From JABHIE01 sp964584805 (GTDB lineage Bacteria; Planctomycetota; UBA1135): DNA of 64,000 nucleotides. The position numbers were made by a program, and so were the translations under genes. The notes below the pieces were generated by a model that did not search any database, had not been told where the DNA came from, and saw nothing but the letters and a program-made list of their open reading frames with translations. Shown here in pieces: positions 17,427 through 26,223 of the stretch. Position 1 is the stretch's first letter; the number at the start of each line of letters is the position of its first letter. The stretch is from NCBI GenBank assembly GCA_964584805.1, contig CAZPAY010000005.1, positions 62,001 through 126,000 of the forward strand, read 5' to 3'.

Positions 17427-17839
17427 TCTTTCGGCTTAGTCGCGATTTCCCAGACATTTTCGGTGACGAAAATGGGCGCTTTCATGCGCAAGCAAAGTGC
17501 GATGGCATCGCTGGGGCGGCAGTCAATCGTTTGCGGAAGTTTGTCGCGGCCGGGCTGAATCGTGAGTTGTGCTTTGAAAGTGCCTTTGCTTAAGAAATGA
17601 ATCACGGCCTCTTGAAGACTCACTTCAGCGGCTTGCAATAAATGCGCGGTACATTCATGGGTCAATGGCCGCGCGGTTTCTTCGCGCTTGAGGCAACGCT
17701 GGATTTCCTCTGCTTCACCGCGAGCAATGACCATTGTCAAAATGCGCTGCGCGCCCTCTCGTTCTCGCAGCTCAAGAAACTGCTGAAGATTTTTTTCAAC
17801 CAAAATAAGTCGAGTGACGCGGACTTCGGTGCGTTGCAT
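17423..17839 (-). CDS. Bifunctional nuclease domain (DUF151) protein
   Basis: This 138-residue single-domain BFN/DUF151 protein has RILTMVIARGEAEEIQRCL, RPLTHECTAHLL, and IDCRPSDAIALCLRMKAPIFVTENV, the last being the most conserved block. Some relatives show DNase/RNase activity. Its 3' end overlaps the sulfatase-like gene by 4 nt. It is divergent from ogt, with start codons 22 nt apart and shared promoter elements. Confidence 0.88.
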   Translation of the reverse strand: MQRTEVRVTRLILVEKNLQQFLELREREGAQRILTMVIARGEAEEIQRCLKREETARPLTHECTAHLLQAAEVSLQEAVIHFLSKGTFKAQLTIQPGRDKLPQTIDCRPSDAIALCLRMKAPIFVTENVWEIATKPKD

Positions 17840-17861
17840 GCTCAGAGGTTATCCTGTCTGG
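17840..17861. promoter_or_regulatory. Compact bidirectional leaderless promoter
   Basis: The 22 nt between two start codons contain TAACCT on the minus strand (17846-17851) and TATCCT on the plus strand (17850-17855). Each is exactly 6 nt from its ATG and they share the TA step at 17850-17851. The same geometry recurs at 37938-37959. Confidence 0.55.
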
Positions 17862-18404
17862 ATGGCACGCGTCTACTTAGTAGTGGCGCCCTCTGTGATG
17901 GGGAGGGTTTGTTTCGCTTTTGATTCCACGGGTTGTTTGGCGACGGTCGAGTTGTGCACGCGCCGCAAAGTCGGTGAAGCCTGGCAAGGTTCTGCAAAAG
18001 CGAATAAGGGGCAACTTCGACCACCGAAGGTGCCTCGTGCGAGTGCCTTGGAAAAGTGGCTTAAAAAATATTTCCAGGGCGTCACTTCTCCATTCCCAGG
18101 TGATTGGAGCATTCCGAAGAGTACTCCGTTTCGTGAGCGCGTTTATCAAACGGTGGCTGCCATCCCATCCGGGAAAACGATGACTTATGGCGAGGTTGCA
18201 ACGGCTTGTGGCTCACCTGGGGCTGCCCGAGCGGTGGGCTCGGCAATGGCGCAAAACCCAATCCCGGTCGTCATCCCATGCCATCGAGTCTTGGCGGCAA
18301 ATGGGCTAGGTGGGTTTACAGGCCGACGCGGCGTGGCTCTAAAAGCAGATTTGCTTGCACTAGAGGGCGCCAAGGGATTGCCCCAGCGCAAAGGCAAGCA
18401 ATAA
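17862..18404 (+). CDS. ogt: Methylated-DNA-protein cysteine methyltransferase
   Basis: Repairs O6-alkylguanine by suicide transfer to its active-site cysteine. The 180-residue protein has a divergent N-terminal domain and a complete C-terminal domain: FRERVYQTVAAIPSGKTMTYGEVA, then GAARAVGSAMAQNPIPVVIPCHRVL with the PCHRV active site, then GGFTGRRGVALKADLLALEG. I place the start at 17862 because of the -10 element 6 nt upstream. The last 45 nt overlap the 3' end of the convergent HupE-like gene. Confidence 0.93.
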   Translation: MARVYLVVAPSVMGRVCFAFDSTGCLATVELCTRRKVGEAWQGSAKANKGQLRPPKVPRASALEKWLKKYFQGVTSPFPGDWSIPKSTPFRERVYQTVAAIPSGKTMTYGEVATACGSPGAARAVGSAMAQNPIPVVIPCHRVLAANGLGGFTGRRGVALKADLLALEGAKGLPQRKGKQ

Positions 18405-19640
18405 ACTTAGGCCATAGCGCACGGCTTTGCGTCCGAAGTCATGGCGGGGGCTGTGACCCGGTAGGCGAATCAAAATGACGGCCGCTACCGTGGCCAGAGC
18501 GAGCAAGCTCAACTCATCGGAGAAGGGTAGTTTGAGCAATGTTTGCCCGTAACAGCCAAAGCCGTTTAATCCAAGCCAGACGATGATCGAGGCCAAAAGC
18601 AAATGGCTGGAGGCGCTCGCTTTCCCTAGTCGGTCAACATGGGACATCATTTTGAACAGCCACAACAAGAGAGCGATACCCAAGAACCAACAAGTTAAAG
18701 CAGCTGAAAAGGCAATGGTCGTTTCAAAAAGATAAGCACTGCGCATGCCCACGATGTTGCCTAAAAAGGTTGCGCTTAAAAACAAAAGCCCATGCCAACT
18801 CATCCGGCTCGCGGTATTGGCTGAAGTCTCCATGCGGATACCTGCAGCGGCGCTAATCGATAAAAAAGCTAGACTGAGATTGGCAGAAGTGAGCGAGAGT
18901 GAATCTCCGATTGCAGACAACACTGAGCCCAACGCGAGACCGCCCAGTAGCAAAAGCAAACTCAAAACCCCAAAGCCAAAAGACTCGGCGCAGAAAATGG
19001 CCGCCGCCGTCAATGCAATCAGGGGCAAATCTTCGAGGGCAAGGTAGAAAGCCTTTTCGCCTTCGCGCAGACCGGGAGGTGCCGAATTAATCTGCGACAA
19101 AAAATCGGCATCACGCGCTTTTGCACTCATTAAATATTGAAGCGGCTCGCTGCTCTCGGAGAGGCCCAAGACAGCCACATGCATCCGATGCAGGGGGTTG
19201 CCGCGTGCATAAAACAAATCGGAATGCACTTTCAAATCTTGCAGTGGGCCATCAAGAGGGATGGCGTCCGTCACCGCCAAATGCGTGTAAAACTCTTGAT
19301 CGGGGGCGTTGTGGCCGGCTGCGGTTTCATAGGCCATGAAACTTGGTGAGGGCCTCCAAATTTCGCCATTGATTTCAAACCATAAATCTGTCGCGAGATA
19401 ATCTAGGAATTCATCGAGGACAGCTTCGGTTTCTTTGCGTGTGACCGAGTTGTCGAAGTTGGTGTCGAGCTCCCAATCGAGCGTGTCAGCGAGAGTTAAA
19501 TCTTGGATGCGCAATTCAAAACGCACTTCCGTTTCGCTGCAATTAATTTGGAGTTTTGCAAAACTCAGCGGGTGGATAATGTCATTTGCCAAGCCGCTGG
19601 TCACGGACAAGCTCAACAGCAACAGCAGTGTGCCAATCAT
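18360..19640 (-). CDS. HupE/UreJ-like membrane protein, degenerate
   Basis: This 426-residue protein has a signal peptide, an exported N-terminal domain of about 200 residues with an EF-hand-like loop (DTNFDNSVTRKE), and about seven C-terminal transmembrane helices. The layout matches the large HupE/UreJ-like proteins. The hallmark first-helix GxDHxLF motif of nickel or cobalt permeases is not evident, so transport of those metals is doubtful. It starts 9 nt after the stop of the HD-GYP regulator, so the two are probably co-transcribed. Confidence 0.6.
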   Translation of the reverse strand: MIGTLLLLLSLSVTSGLANDIIHPLSFAKLQINCSETEVRFELRIQDLTLADTLDWELDTNFDNSVTRKETEAVLDEFLDYLATDLWFEINGEIWRPSPSFMAYETAAGHNAPDQEFYTHLAVTDAIPLDGPLQDLKVHSDLFYARGNPLHRMHVAVLGLSESSEPLQYLMSAKARDADFLSQINSAPPGLREGEKAFYLALEDLPLIALTAAAIFCAESFGFGVLSLLLLLGGLALGSVLSAIGDSLSLTSANLSLAFLSISAAAGIRMETSANTASRMSWHGLLFLSATFLGNIVGMRSAYLFETTIAFSAALTCWFLGIALLLWLFKMMSHVDRLGKASASSHLLLASIIVWLGLNGFGCYGQTLLKLPFSDELSLLALATVAAVILIRLPGHSPRHDFGRKAVRYGLSLLLAFALGQSLGAL

Positions 19641-19649
19641 GGCAGAGTT

Positions 19650-20675
19650 CTAATTTCTCGGCGCGGGCAGGTCGGCAATGACACTTTCAAAAACGGGCAC
19701 CAAGTCAGGGTCGAATTGACTGCCGGCTCCATCGACGATGATGCGCCGTGCATCCTCTTTTGATTTCGCCTTGCGATACGGGCGCGTCGAGCAAATTGCA
19801 TCGTAAGTGTCAGCAATCATGATGAGTCGCGATCCAAGCGGAATATCAGTGCCGGCAATGCCTTCGGGATAACCGCCGCCGTCCCAGCGCTCGTGTTCGT
19901 GTAGAACAATGCGCTGCACCTCCGGGTATTTTTTCGAAAGCGGCTCAAGGATGCGCGCGCCATAACCGGGGTGGCGCTTAATTTCTTTCCACTCTTCATC
20001 GTTGAGCGGGCCGTCTTTGTGCAAAATTTCCAGAGGGACGCCAATCTTGCCGATGTCGTGAAGCATCGAGCCAATGCGAATCTCGCGCATGGCGTTTGAA
20101 TCCATGCCAGGAATTTCGCGCGCCATCATCATGGAAACTTCCGCTACGGATGCGCTGTGATCGCGCGTGTATTGATCTTTAGCTTCGAGCGAATTGACGA
20201 GAGCCTGCACCCCGCGCAAAAAACCTTCGAGCTGGGCCTTGTCGGCATCGAGCACGGCTTTGTGCTGGGCATACTTCAGCTTGCGACTCTCAATCGCCGA
20301 ATGAATGCGCGCGTGCAGAGTCGAAGGGCTGGCCGGCTTGAGCATGTATTCGTCGGCACCATCTTGCATGGTTTGCACGGCAGTATTGACATCGTTTACG
20401 CCGGTAAGCATGACAAACGGAATTTCTTCGTTGTACATCCGCACATGTCGCAAAAAATCGTCGCCATTCATGCCGGGCAGGCCGAGGTCAGAAACAATCA
20501 CCTGAAAATATTCCAGGGTCATGCGATGCAAGGCCGCACGCGCGTCGCCAACCGCGCAAACACGAAAGCCCTTTTGGGCCAAAGCGGTTTGCAGAAGGGT
20601 GCGTTGCTCTTCGTCGTCTTCGACAAAAAGGAGGCTTGGGCCAGTTGGTTGCTTCTGAATCACGGGTAACAGCAT
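19650..20675 (-). CDS. Response regulator with HD-GYP phosphodiesterase domain
   Basis: This 341-residue RpfG-type protein has a receiver domain with phospho-acceptor D63 (VSDLGLPG) and Lys in MLKPAS, a short coiled linker, then an HD-GYP domain with H206-D207 (HDIGKIG), RHPGYGA, HEHERWDGGGYPEG and ADTYDAICSTRPYR. All expected metal and GYP residues are present, so it is probably an active c-di-GMP (or cGAMP) phosphodiesterase. No partner histidine kinase is in the window. It is divergent from hpt. Confidence 0.93.
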   Translation of the reverse strand: MLLPVIQKQPTGPSLLFVEDDEEQRTLLQTALAQKGFRVCAVGDARAALHRMTLEYFQVIVSDLGLPGMNGDDFLRHVRMYNEEIPFVMLTGVNDVNTAVQTMQDGADEYMLKPASPSTLHARIHSAIESRKLKYAQHKAVLDADKAQLEGFLRGVQALVNSLEAKDQYTRDHSASVAEVSMMMAREIPGMDSNAMREIRIGSMLHDIGKIGVPLEILHKDGPLNDEEWKEIKRHPGYGARILEPLSKKYPEVQRIVLHEHERWDGGGYPEGIAGTDIPLGSRLIMIADTYDAICSTRPYRKAKSKEDARRIIVDGAGSQFDPDLVPVFESVIADLPAPRN

Positions 20676-20695
20676 ACAAAAAGGGGATGTTGCAA

Positions 20696-20707
20696 TAGAA
20701 TAGGCAA
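20696..20707. promoter_or_regulatory. Divergent promoter, hpt side leaderless
   Basis: Plus strand TAGAAT (20696-20701) lies 6 nt before the hpt ATG at 20708. The opposite strand reads TATTCT over nearly the same bases (20697-20702) and would start the HD-GYP gene with a leader of about 14 nt. Confidence 0.45.
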
Positions 20708-21346
20708 ATGGAACGATACCGAAGACGCTTGCTGATGAGTCGGCAAGACCTCGAGGCTGGCTTGCAAAGCATGGCCGAGAGATTAGCCCCGATTTTGGGT
20801 GACGATGAAGTCACCGCCATTCCCGTATTAGGTGGGGCGATGTTTTTCGCCGCCGATTTGGTGCGGCATATGCCCAGTGGTTTGGTGATGGACTTCATCC
20901 GCATCCAAACTTATGGCGATTCCACTTCTCCGCAGAGTGAGGCCAAAGCAGATTGGGTGCCGCATGCGAGCAATGTTAAGGGCAAGCATGTTTTGCTGAT
21001 GGACGACATCCTTGACACGGGGCGCACGCTTTTTGAGGCACGGCGCTTTTTGCTCGACGAAATGGGCGCAGCCAAAGTGACGATTGCCGTTTTGATTGAC
21101 AAGCCGATTCGGCGTTCGGCGGATATCACGGCGGATGAGTCGGTGATGTTGGTGGAAGTTGACGCATTCTTAGTTGGATACGGCCTTGATTTTGCAGGTC
21201 GATTCCGGAATGTGCCTGATGTCTACGCACTCGAAACAGGCCCAGACGGTTTGCCGTTGCTTGCCGAAGAAGCGCGTGATTCGATTGCCGCGCGTGCGCG
21301 TGGGCCGGTTGTGCCTGAGGGTGCTGAAACCGCGAGCGGCGCATGA
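20708..21346 (+). CDS. hpt: Hypoxanthine phosphoribosyltransferase
   Basis: Purine salvage enzyme joining hypoxanthine/guanine to PRPP. The 212 residues include AIPVLGGAMFFAADLVRHM, the flexible-loop region and the PRPP-binding motif LLMDDILDTGRT (about 97-108), followed by VEVDAFLVGYGLDFAGRFRNVPDVY, which carries the base-recognition elements. There is a short Ala/Gly-rich extension at the C-terminus. It overlaps the pseudouridine synthase gene by 4 nt. Confidence 0.93.
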   Translation: MERYRRRLLMSRQDLEAGLQSMAERLAPILGDDEVTAIPVLGGAMFFAADLVRHMPSGLVMDFIRIQTYGDSTSPQSEAKADWVPHASNVKGKHVLLMDDILDTGRTLFEARRFLLDEMGAAKVTIAVLIDKPIRRSADITADESVMLVEVDAFLVGYGLDFAGRFRNVPDVYALETGPDGLPLLAEEARDSIAARARGPVVPEGAETASGA

Positions 21347-22359
21347 GTAAAACGGATGTCGTCCCGATTGTCGCGGAGCAATGGATTGCCGTTGCCGACG
21401 ATATGGCGCGCATGCCGATCGATGAGTTTTTGTCGATGCATTGGCCAGGCCTTTCCAAGGGGCGGATTCGCGAGATGATTCGCACGGGGCGTGCCACGGT
21501 TAATGGCATGAAGGTTTTGCCGGGCAAGCGTTTGAGTGTCAGTGAAATTGTGCTTTATGATTTTGACCCGATGGCACTGCCGCAGGCAAAGGCGCAGAAA
21601 ATTGATCTCGAAATTCTTTACCAAGACGATGACATCGTCGCCGTAAATAAGCCCGCCGGGATTCCTGTTGAGCCGAGTCGGTGGGGTGAGCACCCTTTGC
21701 ATTTGACCGGTGGAATGCTGCATTGGGCCGAAGATTCTAAATGTGATGATGATGCGGTCGCCCAGCGACCTCGCGCTTTACATCGAATTGATTTGGGCAC
21801 TTCGGGCGTGCTTTTGTATGCGTTGAATTTAGATGCCGAGCGTTATTACCGCGAGTTGTTTTCAACCGGCGGGATGCAAAAGATTTATCACGCGATCATC
21901 ATCGGCGAGATGCATGACGCGATTACTGTCGACGAGCCAATCGGCCCCGTGCGCGGTCAAAATGGCCAAATGGGCGTGGTCTCTGGAAATGAAGGCAAGG
22001 CAAGCTTGACCGAGTTTGAACCGCTGAAACGCTGGCAAGGTTACTCGTTGATTGAGGCTCGCCCGAAAACGGGACGGACGCATCAAATCCGAGTGCACGC
22101 CGCTTGGCTGGGGCACCCTTTGATGGTTGACACTCGCTACGGCGGCTCAGATGGTGTCAAGATGAGTCATATCAAGCGCAGTTATCGCCCTAAGCCTGGG
22201 CAAGAAGAGCGGCCGTTGATTGGGCGCTTGACTCTGCACGCCAAGTCAATTTCATTCACCGATCGTTTCGGAAACCTGCGCACGATTGAGGCAGATTACC
22301 CTAAAGACTTTGTGGTCGTCATGAAAAAGCTCGACCGTTGGCTGCGTGTAAAACGATAG
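21343..22359 (+). CDS. RluA/RluD-family pseudouridine synthase
   Basis: This 338-residue protein has an N-terminal S4 domain (MHWPGLSKGRIREMIRTGRATVNG) followed by the RluA-type catalytic domain: VAVNKPAGIPVEP, HRIDLGTSGVLLYA with catalytic D150, and RPKTGRTHQIRVHAAWLGHPLMVD. It converts uridine to pseudouridine, most likely in 23S rRNA; which site cannot be told. A second, unrelated pseudouridine synthase (TruD) is the next gene. Confidence 0.92.
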   Translation: MSKTDVVPIVAEQWIAVADDMARMPIDEFLSMHWPGLSKGRIREMIRTGRATVNGMKVLPGKRLSVSEIVLYDFDPMALPQAKAQKIDLEILYQDDDIVAVNKPAGIPVEPSRWGEHPLHLTGGMLHWAEDSKCDDDAVAQRPRALHRIDLGTSGVLLYALNLDAERYYRELFSTGGMQKIYHAIIIGEMHDAITVDEPIGPVRGQNGQMGVVSGNEGKASLTEFEPLKRWQGYSLIEARPKTGRTHQIRVHAAWLGHPLMVDTRYGGSDGVKMSHIKRSYRPKPGQEERPLIGRLTLHAKSISFTDRFGNLRTIEADYPKDFVVVMKKLDRWLRVKR

Positions 22360-22491
22360 CGGATTAGGCGAAAAGAGTGCCGTCCTGATTAGCCTCTATC
22401 GCATTTGCGGCAAACGAGTTAAACTATGCGCCTCCGACGCGAGTGACCCGAGGTGGGTTAGCGTCATCACCAGCATAATGAGGCTAGAACA

Positions 22492-25341
22492 ATGCGCTTA
22501 AAGCGTTTGACTCAAGATTTCCGCGTTACCGAACTCATCAATGAAGACGAGCTCCTCGGCGACGGCCCTTACACCATTTATCGTGTCACCAAGCGTGGCC
22601 TGACCACTTTTGAGGCGGTCGATTTACTGCGCACCGCTGCCGGCGTTGAGCGCGAAGACATCGCTTTTGCGGGTCTAAAAGACAAAGATGGCATCACCGG
22701 CCAGTTTTTGTCGGTTAAAGGCGGCAAGCCCGTCAACCTGCGGCAAAAGGCCATCACGATGCGCGCAATTGGCAAGTCGAGTCGCCCGATTGAGACGACC
22801 GATTCCAATGGCAACGCGTTTGAAATTGTTTTGCGCGATATGGTCGCTGACGACATGCGCCGCGTGCGCGTGCACCTCAACAAGGTCAAGGATTTGGGCT
22901 TGGTGAATTATTTTGACGACCAGCGTTTTGGTTGTCTGCGTCACGGTCAAGGTTTTATCGTGCGCGATTTGCTTGCCGGCCGCCCAGAAGATGCCCTGAA
23001 AAACTTGCTCGCCGCGCCGTCGCCATTTGGCTCGGAAGAGGTTGAAAAGTTTAAGGCTTACTTGATGCGTTTTTGGGGCGATTGGGGCAAGTTGGCAAGT
23101 TATTGCCGCGCCCGCCGTGGGCACTCGGTGTTTCAGCATTTGATGGAAAACCCAGATGACTTCATCGGCGCACTCGAGCGCGGCGTCTCCACCCGTGAGC
23201 GCACGATTCACTTGTTTGCCTATCAGTCTCATCTCTGGAACCGCGCGGCTTCGCGCTTGGTTGAAGAAATACTCGACCCCGAGCAGTTGGCTTGGTTACC
23301 AGGTGACGCAGGATCGATGGCTGTTTGGCGGGATTTGTCTGCGGATCAAAAAGAGGCTTTGTCAGCAATTGAGTTGCCTTTGCTCGGCCCTGATATGCAA
23401 GCGAGTGAGCAAGTGATGGCGGCTTATGAGTCGGTGATGACTGCTGAGGGCATTTCGATGAGTGACTTTCAGAATCTCGATTTGTCGGGTTTCCGCCCGA
23501 AGGCTGATGCGCGAGAATTTTTGGTGCATCCTGAGTTTTTGCGCGCCGCACCTGCTGAGCGTGATGAGGTTTACCGCAAATCGCGCAAGATGCGTCTGCG
23601 TTTTTCCCTGCCGCGTGGCCACTACGCGACTTTGGTCGTTAAGCGTTTGCTGATGCCTACCGATTTGGTGGAAGATGGCCCTCAGTTGCGTATTTGGATT
23701 GCGCGCCACCCTCTTGAGTGGCCTGACTCACAGGGCAACATGATGGTTTCAGATTCGCAAGACCAGCGTAACTGGGGCGACCGTGCGGGCGGGCCTTGGG
23801 CGCGTCGCTCAAATGAGGATTACGGCGAAAACCCACGCGGCGATCGGAATGGCCGTGATGACCGTTTCGGGCGCGATGACCGTTTTGGTAATGACCGAGG
23901 TGGCTTCGATCAGGTCGAGCGTTTTCATGACGACGACGACAAGCCTGTCATCCGTGTTGCGGGCGGTATCGCTGCGAAAGTAGAGAAGGATCACGGGCGC
24001 ACGAGTTTGGTTGCCGGTGGCGATTATGTCCACGAGACTTTCGAACAGCGTCAAGAACGCGCCGAAGAGAAAAAGGCGATTGCTGAAAAGAAGGCCGAAA
24101 AGGCAGCGCGGAAGGCTGAATATGAAGCCCAGCATTCACAAGACCCTGGTGTCACCGTGGGTGAGCGCTTTGAAGGTCGCGTGACAGGCGTGAAAGAGTT
24201 TGGTTGTTTCGTCGACATCGGTTTCGGACAAGAGGGCATGTGCCCGAGCTCTGAGTTGGCCGAGGAATACACGCAAGATCCAAATCAAATCGTGAGCCTT
24301 GATGATGTCTTTGAGGTCATCGTGGTTTCTGTAGATAAAGTAAAGGGCCAATTCAAAGTTTCCAAGCGTCTCGGTGAGCTAGATGATTCAGATGTCCCTG
24401 CCGCTCTTGAGGCGCGTGAGGCTGAGTTTGTTGCCCGTGCTGCGGAAAAGGAAGCCCGCCTGAGTGGGCGTGGCGAAGAAAAGCAGATTGATGCCAAAGT
24501 GGGCGATCGTTTGACCGGTCAGGTGATTACGATTCGCGATTTCGGTGTGTTCTGTGATGTTGGCCTTTCGGTTGACGCCATGATTCCGGTCGCTGAGTTG
24601 TCATCCGATTGGGTCGAACGCCCCGAAGATGTCGTTGCAGTAGGCGACAGCGTCGAGGTCGTAGTTTTGGGCGTTGACCCACGCCGTGGTCGTTTGCGCA
24701 CATCGGTTAAAGCGGGGCAAATGAGTGAGGGTGATTTGAACACATTGCTTGATGAAGTCCGCGTGCAAGAGGCTGAGTATTCGGCACGCCGCGAGCGCAA
24801 AAACAGTGGCGCCGATTTGGGCGCTGAGCTTGGCCAACGCTTTAAAGGCAAGGTTACGGGGGTGCAAGATTTTGGCGTGTTCATTGACTTGGGCTTAGAT
24901 AGCGACGGCATGTGCCCAACATCTGAGTTGGACGAAAAATGGATTTCACACCCGACCGATATCTGCGATGTGGGCGATGAAATCGAAGTCGTTGTCATCG
25001 CGCTAGATGGCAGTCGTGGTCGGATTAAGTGTTCGCGCAAAGTGGCATTGGGTCCTGAGCGTGGTATCGCCAAAGCCATTGAAACCGAAAAACGCTTTGC
25101 TGAGCGTCGTCAACAACAAGGTGGTGGCGGTAACCGCGGAGGCCGTGGTGGCCGAGGTGGCCGAGGTCGTGATGATGATCGCCGTGGAGGCGGCGGTGGT
25201 GGCGGCGGATACCGCGGAGGCGGCGGTGGTGGCGGCGGATACCGCGGAGGCGGTGGTGGCCGAGGTCGCGATGACAATCGCCGCGGTGGCGGCGGCCGCT
25301 CCGGCGGTGATTCCGGCGGCTCCAGTCCGTGGGGTCGGTAA
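22492..25341 (+). CDS. truD: TruD pseudouridine synthase fused to three S1 domains and an RGG tail
   Basis: One open frame of 949 residues. Residues 1 to about 410 are TruD: FAGLKDKDGITGQ with catalytic D64, NYFDDQRFG, and the late VVKRLLMPTDL segment. A charged low-complexity linker (about 415-545, with DDRFG repeats and an E/K/A coiled stretch) leads to three S1 RNA-binding domains starting near residues 557, 671 and 781, each with a G-x-x-F/L-x-G-x-V-T/I opening and a D-F/E-F-G-C/V-F core. Residues 877-949 are Gly/Arg-rich (RGG, GGYRGG). TruD alone modifies U13 of tRNA-Glu; the extra RNA-binding parts are not usual. No stop or frameshift separates the parts. An SD-like GAGG precedes the ATG. 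Confidence 0.9.
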   Translation: MRLKRLTQDFRVTELINEDELLGDGPYTIYRVTKRGLTTFEAVDLLRTAAGVEREDIAFAGLKDKDGITGQFLSVKGGKPVNLRQKAITMRAIGKSSRPIETTDSNGNAFEIVLRDMVADDMRRVRVHLNKVKDLGLVNYFDDQRFGCLRHGQGFIVRDLLAGRPEDALKNLLAAPSPFGSEEVEKFKAYLMRFWGDWGKLASYCRARRGHSVFQHLMENPDDFIGALERGVSTRERTIHLFAYQSHLWNRAASRLVEEILDPEQLAWLPGDAGSMAVWRDLSADQKEALSAIELPLLGPDMQASEQVMAAYESVMTAEGISMSDFQNLDLSGFRPKADAREFLVHPEFLRAAPAERDEVYRKSRKMRLRFSLPRGHYATLVVKRLLMPTDLVEDGPQLRIWIARHPLEWPDSQGNMMVSDSQDQRNWGDRAGGPWARRSNEDYGENPRGDRNGRDDRFGRDDRFGNDRGGFDQVERFHDDDDKPVIRVAGGIAAKVEKDHGRTSLVAGGDYVHETFEQRQERAEEKKAIAEKKAEKAARKAEYEAQHSQDPGVTVGERFEGRVTGVKEFGCFVDIGFGQEGMCPSSELAEEYTQDPNQIVSLDDVFEVIVVSVDKVKGQFKVSKRLGELDDSDVPAALEAREAEFVARAAEKEARLSGRGEEKQIDAKVGDRLTGQVITIRDFGVFCDVGLSVDAMIPVAELSSDWVERPEDVVAVGDSVEVVVLGVDPRRGRLRTSVKAGQMSEGDLNTLLDEVRVQEAEYSARRERKNSGADLGAELGQRFKGKVTGVQDFGVFIDLGLDSDGMCPTSELDEKWISHPTDICDVGDEIEVVVIALDGSRGRIKCSRKVALGPERGIAKAIETEKRFAERRQQQGGGGNRGGRGGRGGRGRDDDRRGGGGGGGGYRGGGGGGGGYRGGGGGRGRDDNRRGGGGRSGGDSGGSSPWGR
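25186..25245 (+). repeat. Two tandem 30-nt repeats in the RGG tail
   Basis: An identical 30-nt unit occurs at 25186-25215 and 25216-25245, encoding GGGGGGGYRG twice inside the Gly-rich tail of the TruD fusion. Such units expand and contract by slippage. Confidence 0.85.
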
Positions 25342-25344
25342 TCC

Positions 25345-26208
25345 ATGGGCCAAAACCCGCAGGCACGCATTGGCATCCTTGGCGGTTCGGGCGTTTACGG
25401 CCTTGAGGGGCTTGATGATGTCCGCTATGTCGCAATCGAAACTCCATGGGGAACTCCGAGTGATGAAGTTTTACTAGGCAATCTAGACGGGGTGCCCGTT
25501 GCTTTTCTGCCACGGCATGGCCGCGGGCATGTTGTGACGCCGAGCGAGGTGCCCTATCACGCGAATGTATACGCATTGCGCTCACTTGGGGTGCAACGGG
25601 TGCTTTCCGTGAGCGCTGTCGGCTCGCTTTGCCACGAATACGCACCAGGCGATTTTGTCATGGTGGATCAATTCATCGACCGCACCTTGCGCCGTGGCGC
25701 GACATTTTTTGGCGACGGCATCGTGGCGCATGTGCCGCTGGGCGAGCCGGTTTGTGCCGAGATGGTGTCGGCTGTGATGGCGGCTGGCGAGGATTTGCCG
25801 ACGCGCATTTTTTCGGGTGGCACATATGTTTGCATTGAAGGTCCTCAGTTTTCGACTCGCGCCGAAAGTGAGCTCTATCGCTCATGGGGCGCAAAAATCG
25901 TCGGCATGACCAACGCAACCGAGGCGCGACTCGTCCGCGAAGCCGGCATGAGCTTTGCTTGCATCGCAATGGTGACTGATTTTGATTGCTGGCACCCCGA
26001 CCACGATGATGTTGATGTCGCGACGGTCGTGGAGACTGCAACTCAAAATGCCACGAATGTGCGCGAGCTAGTTGCCCGCAGTATTCCAGCTTTAGATGCT
26101 CTCGGTGATTCGCCCTGGCGCACGGTTTTGCAGGGCGCTGTCATGACCGCACCTCAGTGCATTACGCCCGAAGCCACTGCGCGCACGGCGGCCTTGTTCG
26201 CGGATTAG
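25345..26208 (+). CDS. mtnP: S-methyl-5'-thioadenosine phosphorylase
   Basis: Cleaves methylthioadenosine with phosphate to adenine and methylthioribose-1-phosphate in methionine salvage. This 287-residue member of the trimeric PNP/MTAP family has ILGGSGVYGLEGL, FLPRHGRGH, VSAVGSLCHEYAPGDFVMVDQFIDRT, YVCIEGPQFSTRAES and MTNATEARLVREAGM with the Asp of VTDFDCWH. It starts 3 nt after the TruD fusion stop, so it is in the same operon. Confidence 0.92.
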   Translation: MGQNPQARIGILGGSGVYGLEGLDDVRYVAIETPWGTPSDEVLLGNLDGVPVAFLPRHGRGHVVTPSEVPYHANVYALRSLGVQRVLSVSAVGSLCHEYAPGDFVMVDQFIDRTLRRGATFFGDGIVAHVPLGEPVCAEMVSAVMAAGEDLPTRIFSGGTYVCIEGPQFSTRAESELYRSWGAKIVGMTNATEARLVREAGMSFACIAMVTDFDCWHPDHDDVDVATVVETATQNATNVRELVARSIPALDALGDSPWRTVLQGAVMTAPQCITPEATARTAALFAD

Positions 26209-26223
26209 TCCCTGCATTTGAGC

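Noticed and set aside
22360..22491. A structured RNA or riboswitch upstream of the TruD fusion
   Set aside because: Only short imperfect complementarities were found; nothing matched a known class.
25025..25645. Minus-strand frames opposite the RGG tail and mtnP
   Set aside because: They are low-complexity translations caused by the Gly-rich coding sequence on the other strand.
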